From positions 1 through 8,331 of the forward strand of contig CANJXD010000236.1 in NCBI GenBank assembly GCA_947478535.1: a stretch of DNA of 8,331 bases, in the 5' to 3' direction. A model generated the notes under the pieces. It did not search any database. It was not told the DNA's origin and worked only from the letters and a program-made list of their open reading frames with translations. The translations under genes and the position numbers were made by a program. This document shows positions 1-7,071 of this stretch, piece after piece; position 1 is the stretch's first letter; each line of letters begins with the position of its first letter. Source of the stretch: Acetobacteraceae bacterium (lineage in GTDB: Bacteria; Pseudomonadota; Alphaproteobacteria; Acetobacterales; Acetobacteraceae).

Positions 1-246
1 CCAGCCCGCCAGCACGAAGAAGATCGCCAGTGTCGCGATGCGCATGAATTCATAGACCACGCTCGCCACCGGCCAGGGCATGGCGCTTTTCACATGGTAA
101 TTCGGCTCAGCGCCGAAGATCAGCAGCGCATGGGCGAGGATGACGCTGAAGCACACCACGATCCGCAGCAGGTCGAGGTCGGTACGGCGTACCGTCGGCG
201 TGGCTTCCGCGGCCGGTGGCGTGGTGGGCGCTTGGGTGACGAACAT
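1..246 (-). CDS. Acyltransferase-3-type integral membrane protein, N-terminal 82 residues (runs off the left edge)
   Basis: The minus strand is open from an ATG at 246-244 to the window edge, exactly 82 codons. After a Thr/Pro/Ala-rich cytoplasmic start (residues 1-20) comes RRTDLDLLRIVVCFSVILAH (20-39). This is the charged-then-hydrophobic opening of the acyltransferase-3 (OpgC/OafA-like) family, with Arg28 just before the first membrane segment (about 26-45) and the conserved His39 inside it. A second hydrophobic segment runs from about 60 to the edge. Family members are inner-membrane proteins with about ten helices that acylate sugars, glucans or exported polymers; the substrate cannot be told from this fragment. 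The start is supported by AAGG at 255-252, five bases upstream, and by the family-typical distance from start to first helix. The gene is divergent from the BPSL0067-family gene at 422. The family call is fairly secure, the subfamily is not. Confidence 0.72.
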   Translation of the reverse strand, partial: MFVTQAPTTPPAAEATPTVRRTDLDLLRIVVCFSVILAHALLIFGAEPNYHVKSAMPWPVASVVYEFMRIATLAIFFVLAGW

Positions 247-251
247 CGGCG

Positions 252-283
252 CCTTGTGCGCGGCCCGCCCGCGCTACACAAGG
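252..283 (-). promoter_or_regulatory. Predicted 5'-UTR hairpin that buries the acyltransferase Shine-Dalgarno
   Basis: On the minus strand, CCTTGTG (283-277) is perfectly complementary to CACAAGG (258-252), and the second arm contains the AAGG that serves the ATG at 246. Inside it, CGCGG (273-269) can pair with CCGCG (263-259), leaving a 5-base loop and a 3-base bulge (276-274). The mRNA could therefore fold into a 7+5 bp hairpin that masks the ribosome site five bases before the start codon. The pairing is seen directly; translational control is inference. The same dyad could instead be a protein-binding operator. Confidence 0.4.
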
Positions 284-342
284 GCGTGATCACGACAAAG
301 CCGCCGCCTCGCGCCGCGGAACGGAACGACACCGTCCATCGC

Positions 343-370
343 TTGACCTCCGCCTCCGGGATGCAACGAT
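343..370 (+). promoter_or_regulatory. Candidate promoter for the BPSL0067-family gene
   Basis: TTGACC at 343-348 matches the -35 consensus at five of six bases. AACGAT at 365-370, after a 16-base spacer, is only a weak -10 (three of six). Transcription from here would give a leader of roughly 45 bases carrying the dyad at 387-400 and the GGAGGA ribosome site at 409-414. The support is mainly the good -35 and its placement in a 175-base divergent intergenic region. Confidence 0.3.
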
Positions 371-386
371 GCGCCCCGGCAGCGTC

Positions 387-400
387 CTGGACGGGTCCAG
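387..400. repeat. Short perfect inverted repeat upstream of the BPSL0067-family gene
   Basis: CTGGAC (387-392) and GTCCAG (395-400) are perfect reverse complements separated by two bases. The dyad lies between the candidate promoter and the ribosome site of the gene starting at 422. It could be a small repressor operator. As RNA its two-base loop is too tight for all six pairs to form. No regulator gene is visible nearby to pair it with. Confidence 0.3.
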
Positions 401-421
401 CACGGTGCGGAGGAAGCGGCG

Positions 422-982
422 ATGACGACTGGCTCATGGCTGAACCCCATCACCGCGTCGCATTGGCGGGAGCATCTGGAAGCACTGAAGCGCTTGTTCC
501 AGCAGCAGCCGGCCTCCGATGCTGAGGCGGTCGCCTTGCTCCGCTTCTTCGCCTATCCGGAGGCCGAGACGCTGGCGGATCTGGAGAAATCGGTCGGCGA
601 GAATGGGCACTGCGTCAGCCTGGTGAAGCACTATGTGCCCGAGATCGGCGCGACCGGCAGTTGGAAGCCCGGACCGCGCGTGCAGGACATGAAGGCAGGG
701 ACGATCCCGAAAGGCGCGGTCATCGCCACCTTCTGGAACGGCCGGTATCCCAAGGACCGCGACTCGGGCAAGCATGCCTGCTTCTACCTCAGCCACGATG
801 ATGCCGGCATCAAGGTGGTGGAACAGTGGAGCGGCGTATCGCCCAAGCAGGCGAAGAAGATCAGGGGCGGTGCCGGGGTGATCCGCTTCAAGAAGATCAC
901 CCTGCCGGCCGACCAATCCGGCGCCTCTCCGTCCATGAGCGATACGGGCAACTACTACTATCTGGTGCTCGACAAGCGCTGA
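422..982 (+). CDS. BPSL0067-family protein, probable NlpC/P60-like cysteine hydrolase
   Basis: The protein has 186 residues. Its core matches the BPSL0067 family as I recall it: GENGHCVSLVKHY (59-71) with candidate nucleophile Cys64; a GSWKPGPRV segment (79-87); GAVIATFWNGRYP (98-110); KHACFYL (117-123) with candidate His118; and a VVEQW strand (132-136). The order Cys, then a Trp-Lys/Arg-Pro-Gly segment, then an aliphatic strand ending in NGRYP, then His fits a small papain-like amidase or peptidase fold. The family is often discussed near NlpC/P60 peptidoglycan hydrolases. Residues 1-57 form an extra, probably helical N-terminal region. No signal peptide or membrane segment is seen, so secretion, if any, would need a dedicated system. 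The start is well supported by GGAGGA at 409-414 with a 7-base spacer. The gene ends six bases before the convergent mfd stop. No immunity or secretion gene is next to it. The family call is fairly firm; enzyme activity is inferred. Confidence 0.7.
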   Translation: MTTGSWLNPITASHWREHLEALKRLFQQQPASDAEAVALLRFFAYPEAETLADLEKSVGENGHCVSLVKHYVPEIGATGSWKPGPRVQDMKAGTIPKGAVIATFWNGRYPKDRDSGKHACFYLSHDDAGIKVVEQWSGVSPKQAKKIRGGAGVIRFKKITLPADQSGASPSMSDTGNYYYLVLDKR

Positions 983-988
983 GGGCCG

Positions 989-3900
989 CTACCGCTTCCA
1001 CCGCCCGGGGAAGGGAATCGGCTTGTGCGTGCCGCCGCCCTTCGGCGGCGGGACGCTGGCGGGGCGGAAGACGTTCTTCTTCGGCGCGACCGCGACCGGT
1101 TTCGGCGGCGGCGCGGCGGGCTTTGCCGCGGCTTTCGGCACGCGCCCCTGCGCCACCTCCACCAGCGCCTGCAACAGGCCGCGCGCCGCGCGGATGCGGG
1201 CCTCGTAGGGCATCTCCTGCGCCAGGGCGAGCTTGTGGTCAGGGCGCAGCTTCACGGCGCCATGCTGGCCGGAGACCCATTCGATCATGCCGTCAGGATT
1301 GGCGAAGCGATTGCCGCGGAAGCCGAGCACGATGCCTTTCGGCCCGACATCCAGCTTTTCCACCCCCACCTGGCGGCACAGCGCCTTCAGCCAGACCACC
1401 TGCAACAGCGTCTCCGCCTCCGCCGGCAGGGCGCCGAAGCGGTCCGCGAGTTCGGCGGCCATCGCCTCGATCTCGGCTTCCGTCTGCAACCCGCCGATGC
1501 GGCGATAGAGGCCGAGGCGCACCGGCAGGTCTCGCACATAGGCTTCCGGCAGCATGACCGGCAGGCCGAGATTGATCTGCGGCGTCCAGTCCCGGCTATC
1601 CGCGTCATCCCGCGCCTTGCCTGCGCCAGCCCGGAGATCCGCCACCGCGTCTTCCAGCATCTGCTGGTACAGCTCGATGCCGACTTCGCGAATATGGCCG
1701 GACTGCTCATCGCCCAGCAGGTTGCCGGCGCCGCGGATATCGAGGTCGTGGCTGGCCAGGGTGAAGCCGGCGCCGAGATTGTCGAGCGTCTGCATCACCT
1801 CGAGGCGCTTTTCCGCCGCCGCAGAAAGCCGGTGCGTCTGCGGCCAGGTGAGGTAGGCATAGCCGCGCTGCTTGCCGCGCCCGACGCGCCCGCGCAGCTG
1901 GTACAACTGCGCCAGGCCGAACATGTCCGCACGGTGGATGATCAGCGTGTTCACCGCCGGCATGTCGAGCCCGCTTTCGACGATATTGGTCGAGAGCAGG
2001 ATATCGGCCTTCTGGTCGCCGAACTCCGTCATCACCCGTTCCAGCTCGGTCGGCGCGAGCCGGCCATGCGCTTCGGCGATGCGGGCTTCCGGCACGATCT
2101 CGGCAAGCCGCGCGCGCAGGCGGGGCATGTCCTCCAGCCTTGGGCAGACGCAGAACACCTGGCCGCCACGGAAGCGTTCGCGCAGAAACGCCTCCCGCAG
2201 CACCACGCCGTCCCAGGGCATGATGAAGGTGCGCACGGCCAGCCGATCGACCGGCGGCGTCGCGATCACGCTCATCTCCCGCACCCCGGTCAGCGCCAGT
2301 TGCAGGGTGCGCGGGATCGGCGTCGCGGTCAGCGTCAGCACATGGACATCGGCCTTGAACTGCTTCAGCCGTTCCTTGTGAGCGACGCCGAAATGCTGTT
2401 CCTCATCGACGATGACCATGCCGAGATCGGCGAATTCGATCGACTTCGCCAGCAGCGCATGGGTGCCGACGACGATGTTGATGGTGCCGTCCTTCACCCC
2501 TTCGCGCACCAGCGTCGCCTCCTTCGGCGTCACCATGCGGGACAGTTGCGCGACCTTGATCGGCAGCCCCTCGAAGCGGGCGGAAAACACCCGGAAATGC
2601 TGGCGGGACAGCAGCGTGGTCGGCACGACGACGGCGACCTGCGTGCCGGACATGGCAACGCAGAAGGCCGCGCGCAGCGCCACTTCCGTCTTGCCGAAGC
2701 CGACATCGCCGCAGATCAGCCGATCCATCGGGCGGCCTGCGGCCAGATCCTCCAGCACATCGGCGATGGCGCGCTGCTGGTCCTCGGTCTCGGCGAAGGG
2801 GAAGCGGGCGCAGAATTCGTCCCAGGCCCCTTCCGGCGGGATGGAGGCCGGCGCGTCCCGCGTCTGGCGTTCGGCGGCGATGCGGATGAGCGCCGCCGCC
2901 ATATCCGCGATGCGGTTCTTCGCCTTCGCCTTGCGCGACTGCCAGGACGAACCGCCGAGCTTGTCGAGCGCCACGCCCGCGGCATCCGAGCCGAAGCGGG
3001 ACAGCACCTCGATGTTCTCGACCGGCAGGAACAGCTTGTCCCCGCCATCATAGATCAGTCGCAGGCACTCATGCGGGGCTTGGCCGACGTCGATCGTCTC
3101 CAGCCCGTCATAGCGGCCGATGCCGTGGTCCTGGTGGACCACCAGGTCGCCCTGGGCGATCTCCGTCGCATCGGCGATGAACTGGTCCGCGCGCTTGCGG
3201 CGGCGCGGCGGGCGGGCGATGCGCTCGCCCAGCAGGTCCTGCTCACCGACCACCGCGAGATCGGGTGCCAGAAAGCCGCGTTCGATGCCGAGGATGGCGA
3301 GTGCGACCACGCCCTTCGGCAGCGCCTGCACGCCGTGGATATCCTCCACCGGCTCGCAGGGCACCTTGTTCTCCCGCAGCAGGTTCCCGAGCCGTTCGCG
3401 GGACCCCCGAGTCCACGCCGCGAGCACCGGCCGCTGGCCGCGCTTGGCGAGCGCCGCGGCGTGTTCGCCATAGGCGACGAACACATTTCGTCCCTCCGCC
3501 CGCACATCGGAGAACAGCCGCCCTGCCCGCCCGCCGGCATCGATGCCAGGCGCGTGCTCGGGCTGGTCGAAGGGCACGAAGCGGAAGACGCGGCTGTCCT
3601 CCAGCATCTCGATCCAGGCGTCATGGTCGAGGTAGAGCCGGTCCGGCGGCGCCGGGCGATAGGGGACTTCGCCATCCCGCACCGGCAGGCGGCGCGCCTC
3701 GTAATGGTCTGCCACCATCTCAAGCCGCGCGCCGAGCGCATCCTCGGCCTGGTGGTCCAGCGAGACGGAAGCGCCTTCGCCGAGGTGATCGACGAGGGTT
3801 TCCATCGCCTCATGGAACAGCCCAGCCCAGTGTTCCATCCCCGGATGCTTCCGCCCGGCGGAGACGGAGACATACAAGGGGTCCTCCCCCGCCGCCGCGC

Positions 3901-4576
3901 CGAACAGGTCCCGGTAGGCGCTGCGGAAGCGGCTGATGGAGGGCGCGTCGAGGAACATCTCCCCCACCGGGCGCAGCAGCAGCGCATCCAGCCTTTCGCC
4001 GCTGCGCTGGGTGCCGGTGTCGAAGCGGCGGATATCCTCGATATCGTCGCCGAACAGGTCGATGCGGATCGGCTCCTGCTCCCCGGCCGGGAACAGATCG
4101 ACGATGCCGCCGCGGATGGCGTATTCGCCGTGTTCCATCACCGTGCCGGTGCGGTGGTAGCCATTGGCTTCGAGGAATTCCGCGAGCTTGGCCGGCGCCG
4201 TCCGCCCGCCGCGCTTCAGCGCCATGGTGGCGCCGGTGAACGCCGCGCGCGGTGGCACCTTCTGCACCAGGGCGTTGATCGTGGTCAGCACGATGCGCGG
4301 CTGGTTCGTCTTTTCCGCCAGCCGCGTCAGGGTCGCGATGCGTTCCGACACGATCTCGGGGTTGGGGGAGACACGGTCATAAGGCAGGCAATCCCAGGCC
4401 GGGAAGCGCAGCACTTCGACGAAGGGCGCGAAGAAGCCCAGCGCCTCCGCCATCCGGGCCATGCGGGCGTCGTCGCGGCAGACATGCAGGATCGGCCCGG
4501 TCGATTCGGCCCGGCGGCGCGCCAGAAGCTGGGCGTCATAGCCCTCCGGCGCGCCATGGACGTTGATGGTGGTCAT
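989..4576 (-). CDS. mfd: Transcription-repair coupling factor Mfd
   Basis: This 1195-residue DNA translocase removes RNA polymerase stalled at lesions and recruits UvrA for nucleotide excision repair. Domains in order: a UvrB-like N-terminal module (from about residue 15, with FPAWDCLPYDRVSP); the RNA-polymerase-interacting, CarD-like domain around HQDHGIG (481-487); then the superfamily 2 motor with Walker A GDVGFGKT (623-630), Walker B DEEQH (724-728), TATP (750-753) and QLRGRVGRG (893-901); then the C-terminal TRCF domain. After this comes a low-complexity Ala/Pro/Lys tail of about 50 residues that explains part of the excess over the usual roughly 1150. The ATG at 4576-4574 was chosen because it overlaps the sdhE stop as ATGA and leads straight into conserved Mfd sequence. 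The in-frame extension to 4690 would lie inside sdhE and is low-complexity. No strong ribosome site precedes the start, which fits translational coupling to sdhE. All motor residues are intact. Confidence 0.96.
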   Translation of the reverse strand: MTTINVHGAPEGYDAQLLARRRAESTGPILHVCRDDARMARMAEALGFFAPFVEVLRFPAWDCLPYDRVSPNPEIVSERIATLTRLAEKTNQPRIVLTTINALVQKVPPRAAFTGATMALKRGGRTAPAKLAEFLEANGYHRTGTVMEHGEYAIRGGIVDLFPAGEQEPIRIDLFGDDIEDIRRFDTGTQRSGERLDALLLRPVGEMFLDAPSISRFRSAYRDLFGAAAGEDPLYVSVSAGRKHPGMEHWAGLFHEAMETLVDHLGEGASVSLDHQAEDALGARLEMVADHYEARRLPVRDGEVPYRPAPPDRLYLDHDAWIEMLEDSRVFRFVPFDQPEHAPGIDAGGRAGRLFSDVRAEGRNVFVAYGEHAAALAKRGQRPVLAAWTRGSRERLGNLLRENKVPCEPVEDIHGVQALPKGVVALAILGIERGFLAPDLAVVGEQDLLGERIARPPRRRKRADQFIADATEIAQGDLVVHQDHGIGRYDGLETIDVGQAPHECLRLIYDGGDKLFLPVENIEVLSRFGSDAAGVALDKLGGSSWQSRKAKAKNRIADMAAALIRIAAERQTRDAPASIPPEGAWDEFCARFPFAETEDQQRAIADVLEDLAAGRPMDRLICGDVGFGKTEVALRAAFCVAMSGTQVAVVVPTTLLSRQHFRVFSARFEGLPIKVAQLSRMVTPKEATLVREGVKDGTINIVVGTHALLAKSIEFADLGMVIVDEEQHFGVAHKERLKQFKADVHVLTLTATPIPRTLQLALTGVREMSVIATPPVDRLAVRTFIMPWDGVVLREAFLRERFRGGQVFCVCPRLEDMPRLRARLAEIVPEARIAEAHGRLAPTELERVMTEFGDQKADILLSTNIVESGLDMPAVNTLIIHRADMFGLAQLYQLRGRVGRGKQRGYAYLTWPQTHRLSAAAEKRLEVMQTLDNLGAGFTLASHDLDIRGAGNLLGDEQSGHIREVGIELYQQMLEDAVADLRAGAGKARDDADSRDWTPQINLGLPVMLPEAYVRDLPVRLGLYRRIGGLQTEAEIEAMAAELADRFGALPAEAETLLQVVWLKALCRQVGVEKLDVGPKGIVLGFRGNRFANPDGMIEWVSGQHGAVKLRPDHKLALAQEMPYEARIRAARGLLQALVEVAQGRVPKAAAKPAAPPPKPVAVAPKKNVFRPASVPPPKGGGTHKPIPFPGRWKR
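1032..1051. repeat. GC-only hairpin in the 3' end of mfd
   Basis: CCGCCGCC (1032-1039) and GGCGGCGG (1044-1051) form a perfect 8 bp stem with a 4-base loop, about 40 bases before the mfd stop. It encodes the PPPKGGG of the Mfd tail, so Pro and Gly codons alone can produce it. No T-run follows on either strand, so it is not a classical intrinsic terminator. It might slow polymerase near the convergent gene ends, but that is speculative. Confidence 0.25.
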
Positions 4577-4890
4577 CCGCGGCGGAGTTCCGGCGGCAGG
4601 CCGGCGCCGCTGCCTGCGCATTCCAGCGCCATGCGTTCCAGCATCGGCGTCATCACCTCGCGGGGGATCGGGCGGCGGCCCGACAGCCAATCCGCGAGGT
4701 CCACGTCATCCATCTCCAGCACCTGTTCCAATTCATCGAGGTCGCCCTCGGTGAAGGTCTCGATGTGACGCTGGACGAAGCTGCCGACCATCAGGTCGGT
4801 CTCCTTGGTGCCACGGTGCCAGGCGCGGAACTTCAATCGGCGCCGCCGCGGGGAAAGCTCTGGGATATCGCTGGGGTCTGGCATCGTCAT
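4573..4890 (-). CDS. sdhE: FAD assembly factor SdhE (succinate dehydrogenase assembly factor 2, DUF339)
   Basis: This small cytoplasmic protein helps attach FAD covalently to the flavoprotein subunit of succinate dehydrogenase, and of fumarate reductase where present. From the start used here it has 105 residues. It shows the family signature: SPRRRRLKFRAWHRGTKE (13-30) containing the RGxxE motif (Arg26 to Glu30) essential in studied homologues, then TDLMVGSF, then an acidic helical segment and DLADWLSGRR. The length is a little above the usual 85-95. In-frame ATGs lie at 4920, 4908, 4890 and 4884. The first two overlap the predicted -35/-10 promoter and are unlikely to be in the mRNA. The ATG at 4884 gives 103 residues and sits 10 bases from a weak GAG, so 4890 and 4884 are close alternatives. 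The stop overlaps the mfd ATG by four bases, indicating a two-gene operon. The link to mfd looks positional rather than functional. Confidence 0.9.
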   Translation of the reverse strand: MTMPDPSDIPELSPRRRRLKFRAWHRGTKETDLMVGSFVQRHIETFTEGDLDELEQVLEMDDVDLADWLSGRRPIPREVMTPMLERMALECAGSGAGLPPELRRG

Positions 4891-4905
4891 TCTACTCGGT
4901 GCTGG

Positions 4906-4934
4906 CATATAGAGGCGCATGGGAATCCTGTCAG
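4906..4934 (-). promoter_or_regulatory. Predicted sigma-70-type promoter of the sdhE-mfd operon
   Basis: On the minus strand CTGACA (4934-4929) matches the -35 consensus at five of six bases. After exactly 17 bases comes TATATG (4911-4906), four of six for the -10. Transcription would begin near 4899, giving a leader of only about 10-15 bases before the sdhE ATG at 4890 or 4884. This also argues against the two upstream in-frame ATGs. No other promoter for mfd was seen, so mfd is probably read from here. The promoter faces away from recG. Confidence 0.5.
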
Positions 4935-4957
4935 CCCGAACCGCCCTTTTCCTGTGA
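4919..4957 (+). other. Possible 12-codon leader ORF whose stop overlaps the recG start
   Basis: ATG at 4919 opens a frame for MGILSARTALFL and stops at TGA 4955-4957. This stop overlaps the recG GTG (4954-4956) as GTGA, the geometry used for stop-start translational coupling. AGAGG lies at 4911-4915, three bases before the ATG. recG itself has no recognisable ribosome site, so coupling would answer how it is translated. A TATAGA at 4908-4913 could be a -10, in which case the mRNA would begin near the ATG itself. The geometry is seen directly; function is speculative, and a 12-codon ORF can occur by chance. Confidence 0.2.
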
Positions 4958-7071
4958 CAACATCCGAGAACCCCTCCTCCGCCCTCTCCCTACCCTCCCC
5001 GCTGGGCCTCCTGGCACCGTTGGAGGAGCTGCCGGGCGTGGGGGAAACCCTGGCAAAACTGCTGCGGGAGGCGACCGGCGGGGGCCGGGTGCTGGACCTG
5101 CTGCTGCATCTGCCGGAACGGGTGGTGATCCGCCGCCGCGCGGCGTCCCCGGCGGAGGCACCGGCAGAGCAGGATTGCATCCTTGAAGTCCTGCCCATGC
5201 AACTGCGCGCGGCGCGGTCCGGCCGCACAGGGCGGCCCTTCGTCGAGGTAAAGGCGCTCGCCGGCAGCCAGCCGCTGACGCTGCGCTTCATGAATGGCCG
5301 CCTGCCCTGGATCCAGAAGCTGCTGCCCCCGGATGGCATCCGCTTCGTCTGCGGCCGCGTACTGAACGAAGGCGGCGGCGGCTTCGGCATGATGAACCCC
5401 CTGGTGGCGGAACGGGAGGATGAGCTTCCCCTCGTCGAGCCGGTCTGGCCGATGGTGGCGGGGCTGACGGCCAGGCGCATCGCGGTGGCGATGGGGGCGG
5501 CGCTCGGCCGGCTGGAACCCCTGCCGGAATGGGCGGACCCGCATCTGCTGGCGAAGGAAGGCTGGCTGCCCTTCGATGCGGCGATCCGCACCCTGCAACG
5601 CCCGACAGGCCCGCTGGATGCCTTGGCGCGGCGGCGGCTCTGCTATGATGAATTGCTGGCCGGCCAGGTCGCCATCGCCCTGGTGCGCCGCCGCCAGCGC
5701 GGCCGGGCCGGGCGGGCCATGCCGGGCACCGGGGAATTGCAGGCCAAGGCGCTGGACGCCTTCGGCCACCGCCCCACCCCCGGGCAGAACCAGGCCCTGG
5801 CCGAGATCGCGGCGGACATGGCGGCGCCGCGGCGGATGCTGCGCCTCCTGCAGGGCGATGTCGGCTCCGGCAAGACGCTGGTGGCGGCGCTGGCCATGCT
5901 CCAGGCCGTAGAATCCGGCGCCCAGGCCGCGATCATGGCGCCGACCGAGCTCCTCGCCCGCCAGCATCTGCGGACATTGGCAAAACTCTGCCTGCCCGCC
6001 GGGGTGCGGGTGGAATTGCTGACCGGCACCGTGAAGGGGGCGGAGCGCAAGCGCGTGCTGCGCGGGCTGGCGGATGGCTCTGTCGCCATCGTCATCGGCA
6101 CCCATGCGCTGTTCCAGGAAGCCGTGGTGTTCCGGGACCTCGGGCTTTCCGTGGTGGATGAACAGCACCGCTTCGGCGTCGGCCAGCGGCTGATGCTGGC
6201 CAATAAGGGCCGCGACGCGGATATGCTGGTGATGACCGCGACGCCGATCCCCCGCACCCTGCTGCTGACCCAGTGGGGGGAGATGGCGGTCAGCCGGCTT
6301 GAGGGCAAACCCGTGGGCCGCCAGCCCATCGCGACCCGCATCGCCAGCCAGGACCGCCTGCCCGAGATCGTCGATCGGCTGCGGGAGGCTCTGACGCGCG
6401 GCGAGCGCGCCTATTGGGTTGTCCGCGCCATCACGGGCGGGGAGCGGGATGACAGCGTGGCGGCGGAGGACCGTTTTGCCGAGCTTTCGGGCCACTTTCC
6501 CGGCCTGGTCGGCATGGCGCATGGGATGCAGGATCTCGCGGTGCGGGAAAAAGCGCTGGCCGATTTCTCCGCCGGCACCACGCGGCTGCTGGTCGCCACC
6601 ACGGTCATCGAGGTCGGCGTCGATGTGCCCGAAGCCACCATCATGCTGATCGAACAGGCCGAGCGCTTCGGCCTGGCCGCCCTGCACCAGCTGCGTGGCC
6701 GCGTCGGGCGCGGATCGAAGCCTTCCTCCTGCCTGCTGGTGCATTCCGTCGGGCTGGGCGAGGCCGAGAAGCGCCGCCTGCTGGTGCTGCGCGATACCGA
6801 GGACGGCTTCCGCATCGCGGAGGAGGATTTGCTGACGCGCGGCGGCGGCGATGCGCTGGGCGCCCGCCAATCCGGCCTGCCCGGCGCCCGCCTGCTGGAC
6901 CCGCGGGAGGAGGCGGAGGAATGCGCCCGCCTGACCCGCATCGCGAACCGCGACGCCCAGGCCCTGCTCTCGCGCGACCCGGCACTGGAAAGCCCGCGCG
7001 GCCAGGCAGCGCTGGCGCTGCTCGCCCTGTTCGACCACGACCCGACCCTGGCGCGGCTGGATGCGGGTTAG
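4954..7071 (+). CDS. recG: ATP-dependent DNA helicase RecG
   Basis: This 705-residue superfamily 2 translocase reverses stalled replication forks and branch-migrates Holliday junctions and D-loops. The N-terminal wedge/OB region (to about residue 270) opens with LEELPGVGETLAKLL, the helix-hairpin-like start of the family, and contains LLLHLPERV. The motor follows with Walker A GDVGSGKT (301-308), the APTELLARQH segment, DEQHR (402-406), TATP (428-431), the DVPEATIMLIEQAERFGLAAL segment and HQLRGRVGRG (578-587). The C-terminal RecG wedge-contact region includes a TRGGGDALGARQSG stretch. The length matches the usual 690-710. The GTG at 4954 was chosen because homology begins just after it. The open frame upstream to 4765 runs antisense to sdhE and looks non-coding. 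No ribosome site precedes the GTG, so the exact start is the weakest point. The gene is divergent from sdhE-mfd, and its TAG overlaps the stop of the convergent unknown gene. Confidence 0.95.
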   Translation: MTTSENPSSALSLPSPLGLLAPLEELPGVGETLAKLLREATGGGRVLDLLLHLPERVVIRRRAASPAEAPAEQDCILEVLPMQLRAARSGRTGRPFVEVKALAGSQPLTLRFMNGRLPWIQKLLPPDGIRFVCGRVLNEGGGGFGMMNPLVAEREDELPLVEPVWPMVAGLTARRIAVAMGAALGRLEPLPEWADPHLLAKEGWLPFDAAIRTLQRPTGPLDALARRRLCYDELLAGQVAIALVRRRQRGRAGRAMPGTGELQAKALDAFGHRPTPGQNQALAEIAADMAAPRRMLRLLQGDVGSGKTLVAALAMLQAVESGAQAAIMAPTELLARQHLRTLAKLCLPAGVRVELLTGTVKGAERKRVLRGLADGSVAIVIGTHALFQEAVVFRDLGLSVVDEQHRFGVGQRLMLANKGRDADMLVMTATPIPRTLLLTQWGEMAVSRLEGKPVGRQPIATRIASQDRLPEIVDRLREALTRGERAYWVVRAITGGERDDSVAAEDRFAELSGHFPGLVGMAHGMQDLAVREKALADFSAGTTRLLVATTVIEVGVDVPEATIMLIEQAERFGLAALHQLRGRVGRGSKPSSCLLVHSVGLGEAEKRRLLVLRDTEDGFRIAEEDLLTRGGGDALGARQSGLPGARLLDPREEAEECARLTRIANRDAQALLSRDPALESPRGQAALALLALFDHDPTLARLDAG

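Noticed and set aside
94..525. Plus-strand open frame across the acyltransferase and the intergenic region
   Set aside because: It overlaps the antisense of a recognisable acyltransferase and the well-supported start at 422. The composition is that of a shadow frame.
1032..1051. GC hairpin as an intrinsic terminator of mfd or of the BPSL0067-family gene
   Set aside because: No T-run on either strand, and the repeat is explained by Pro/Gly codons in the Mfd tail.
4577..4690. N-terminal extension of mfd by 38 codons
   Set aside because: It lies inside the sdhE coding region in another frame and encodes low-complexity Pro/Arg-rich sequence. The ATGA overlap at 4573-4576 marks the natural start.
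1025..4768. Very long open frame on the plus strand (1247 codons) opposite mfd
   Set aside because: It is antisense to a full-length Mfd with all motifs intact. Its translation is rich in Arg, Ala, His and Gln with no domain, as expected for a shadow frame in high-GC DNA.
4765..4953. N-terminal extension of recG by 63 codons
   Set aside because: It is antisense to sdhE and crosses the sdhE-mfd promoter. RecG homology starts after the GTG at 4954.
4990..7038. Long open frame on the minus strand opposite recG (682 codons)
   Set aside because: Same shadow effect: Gln/Ala/Arg/His-rich composition with no recognisable domain, opposite an intact RecG.
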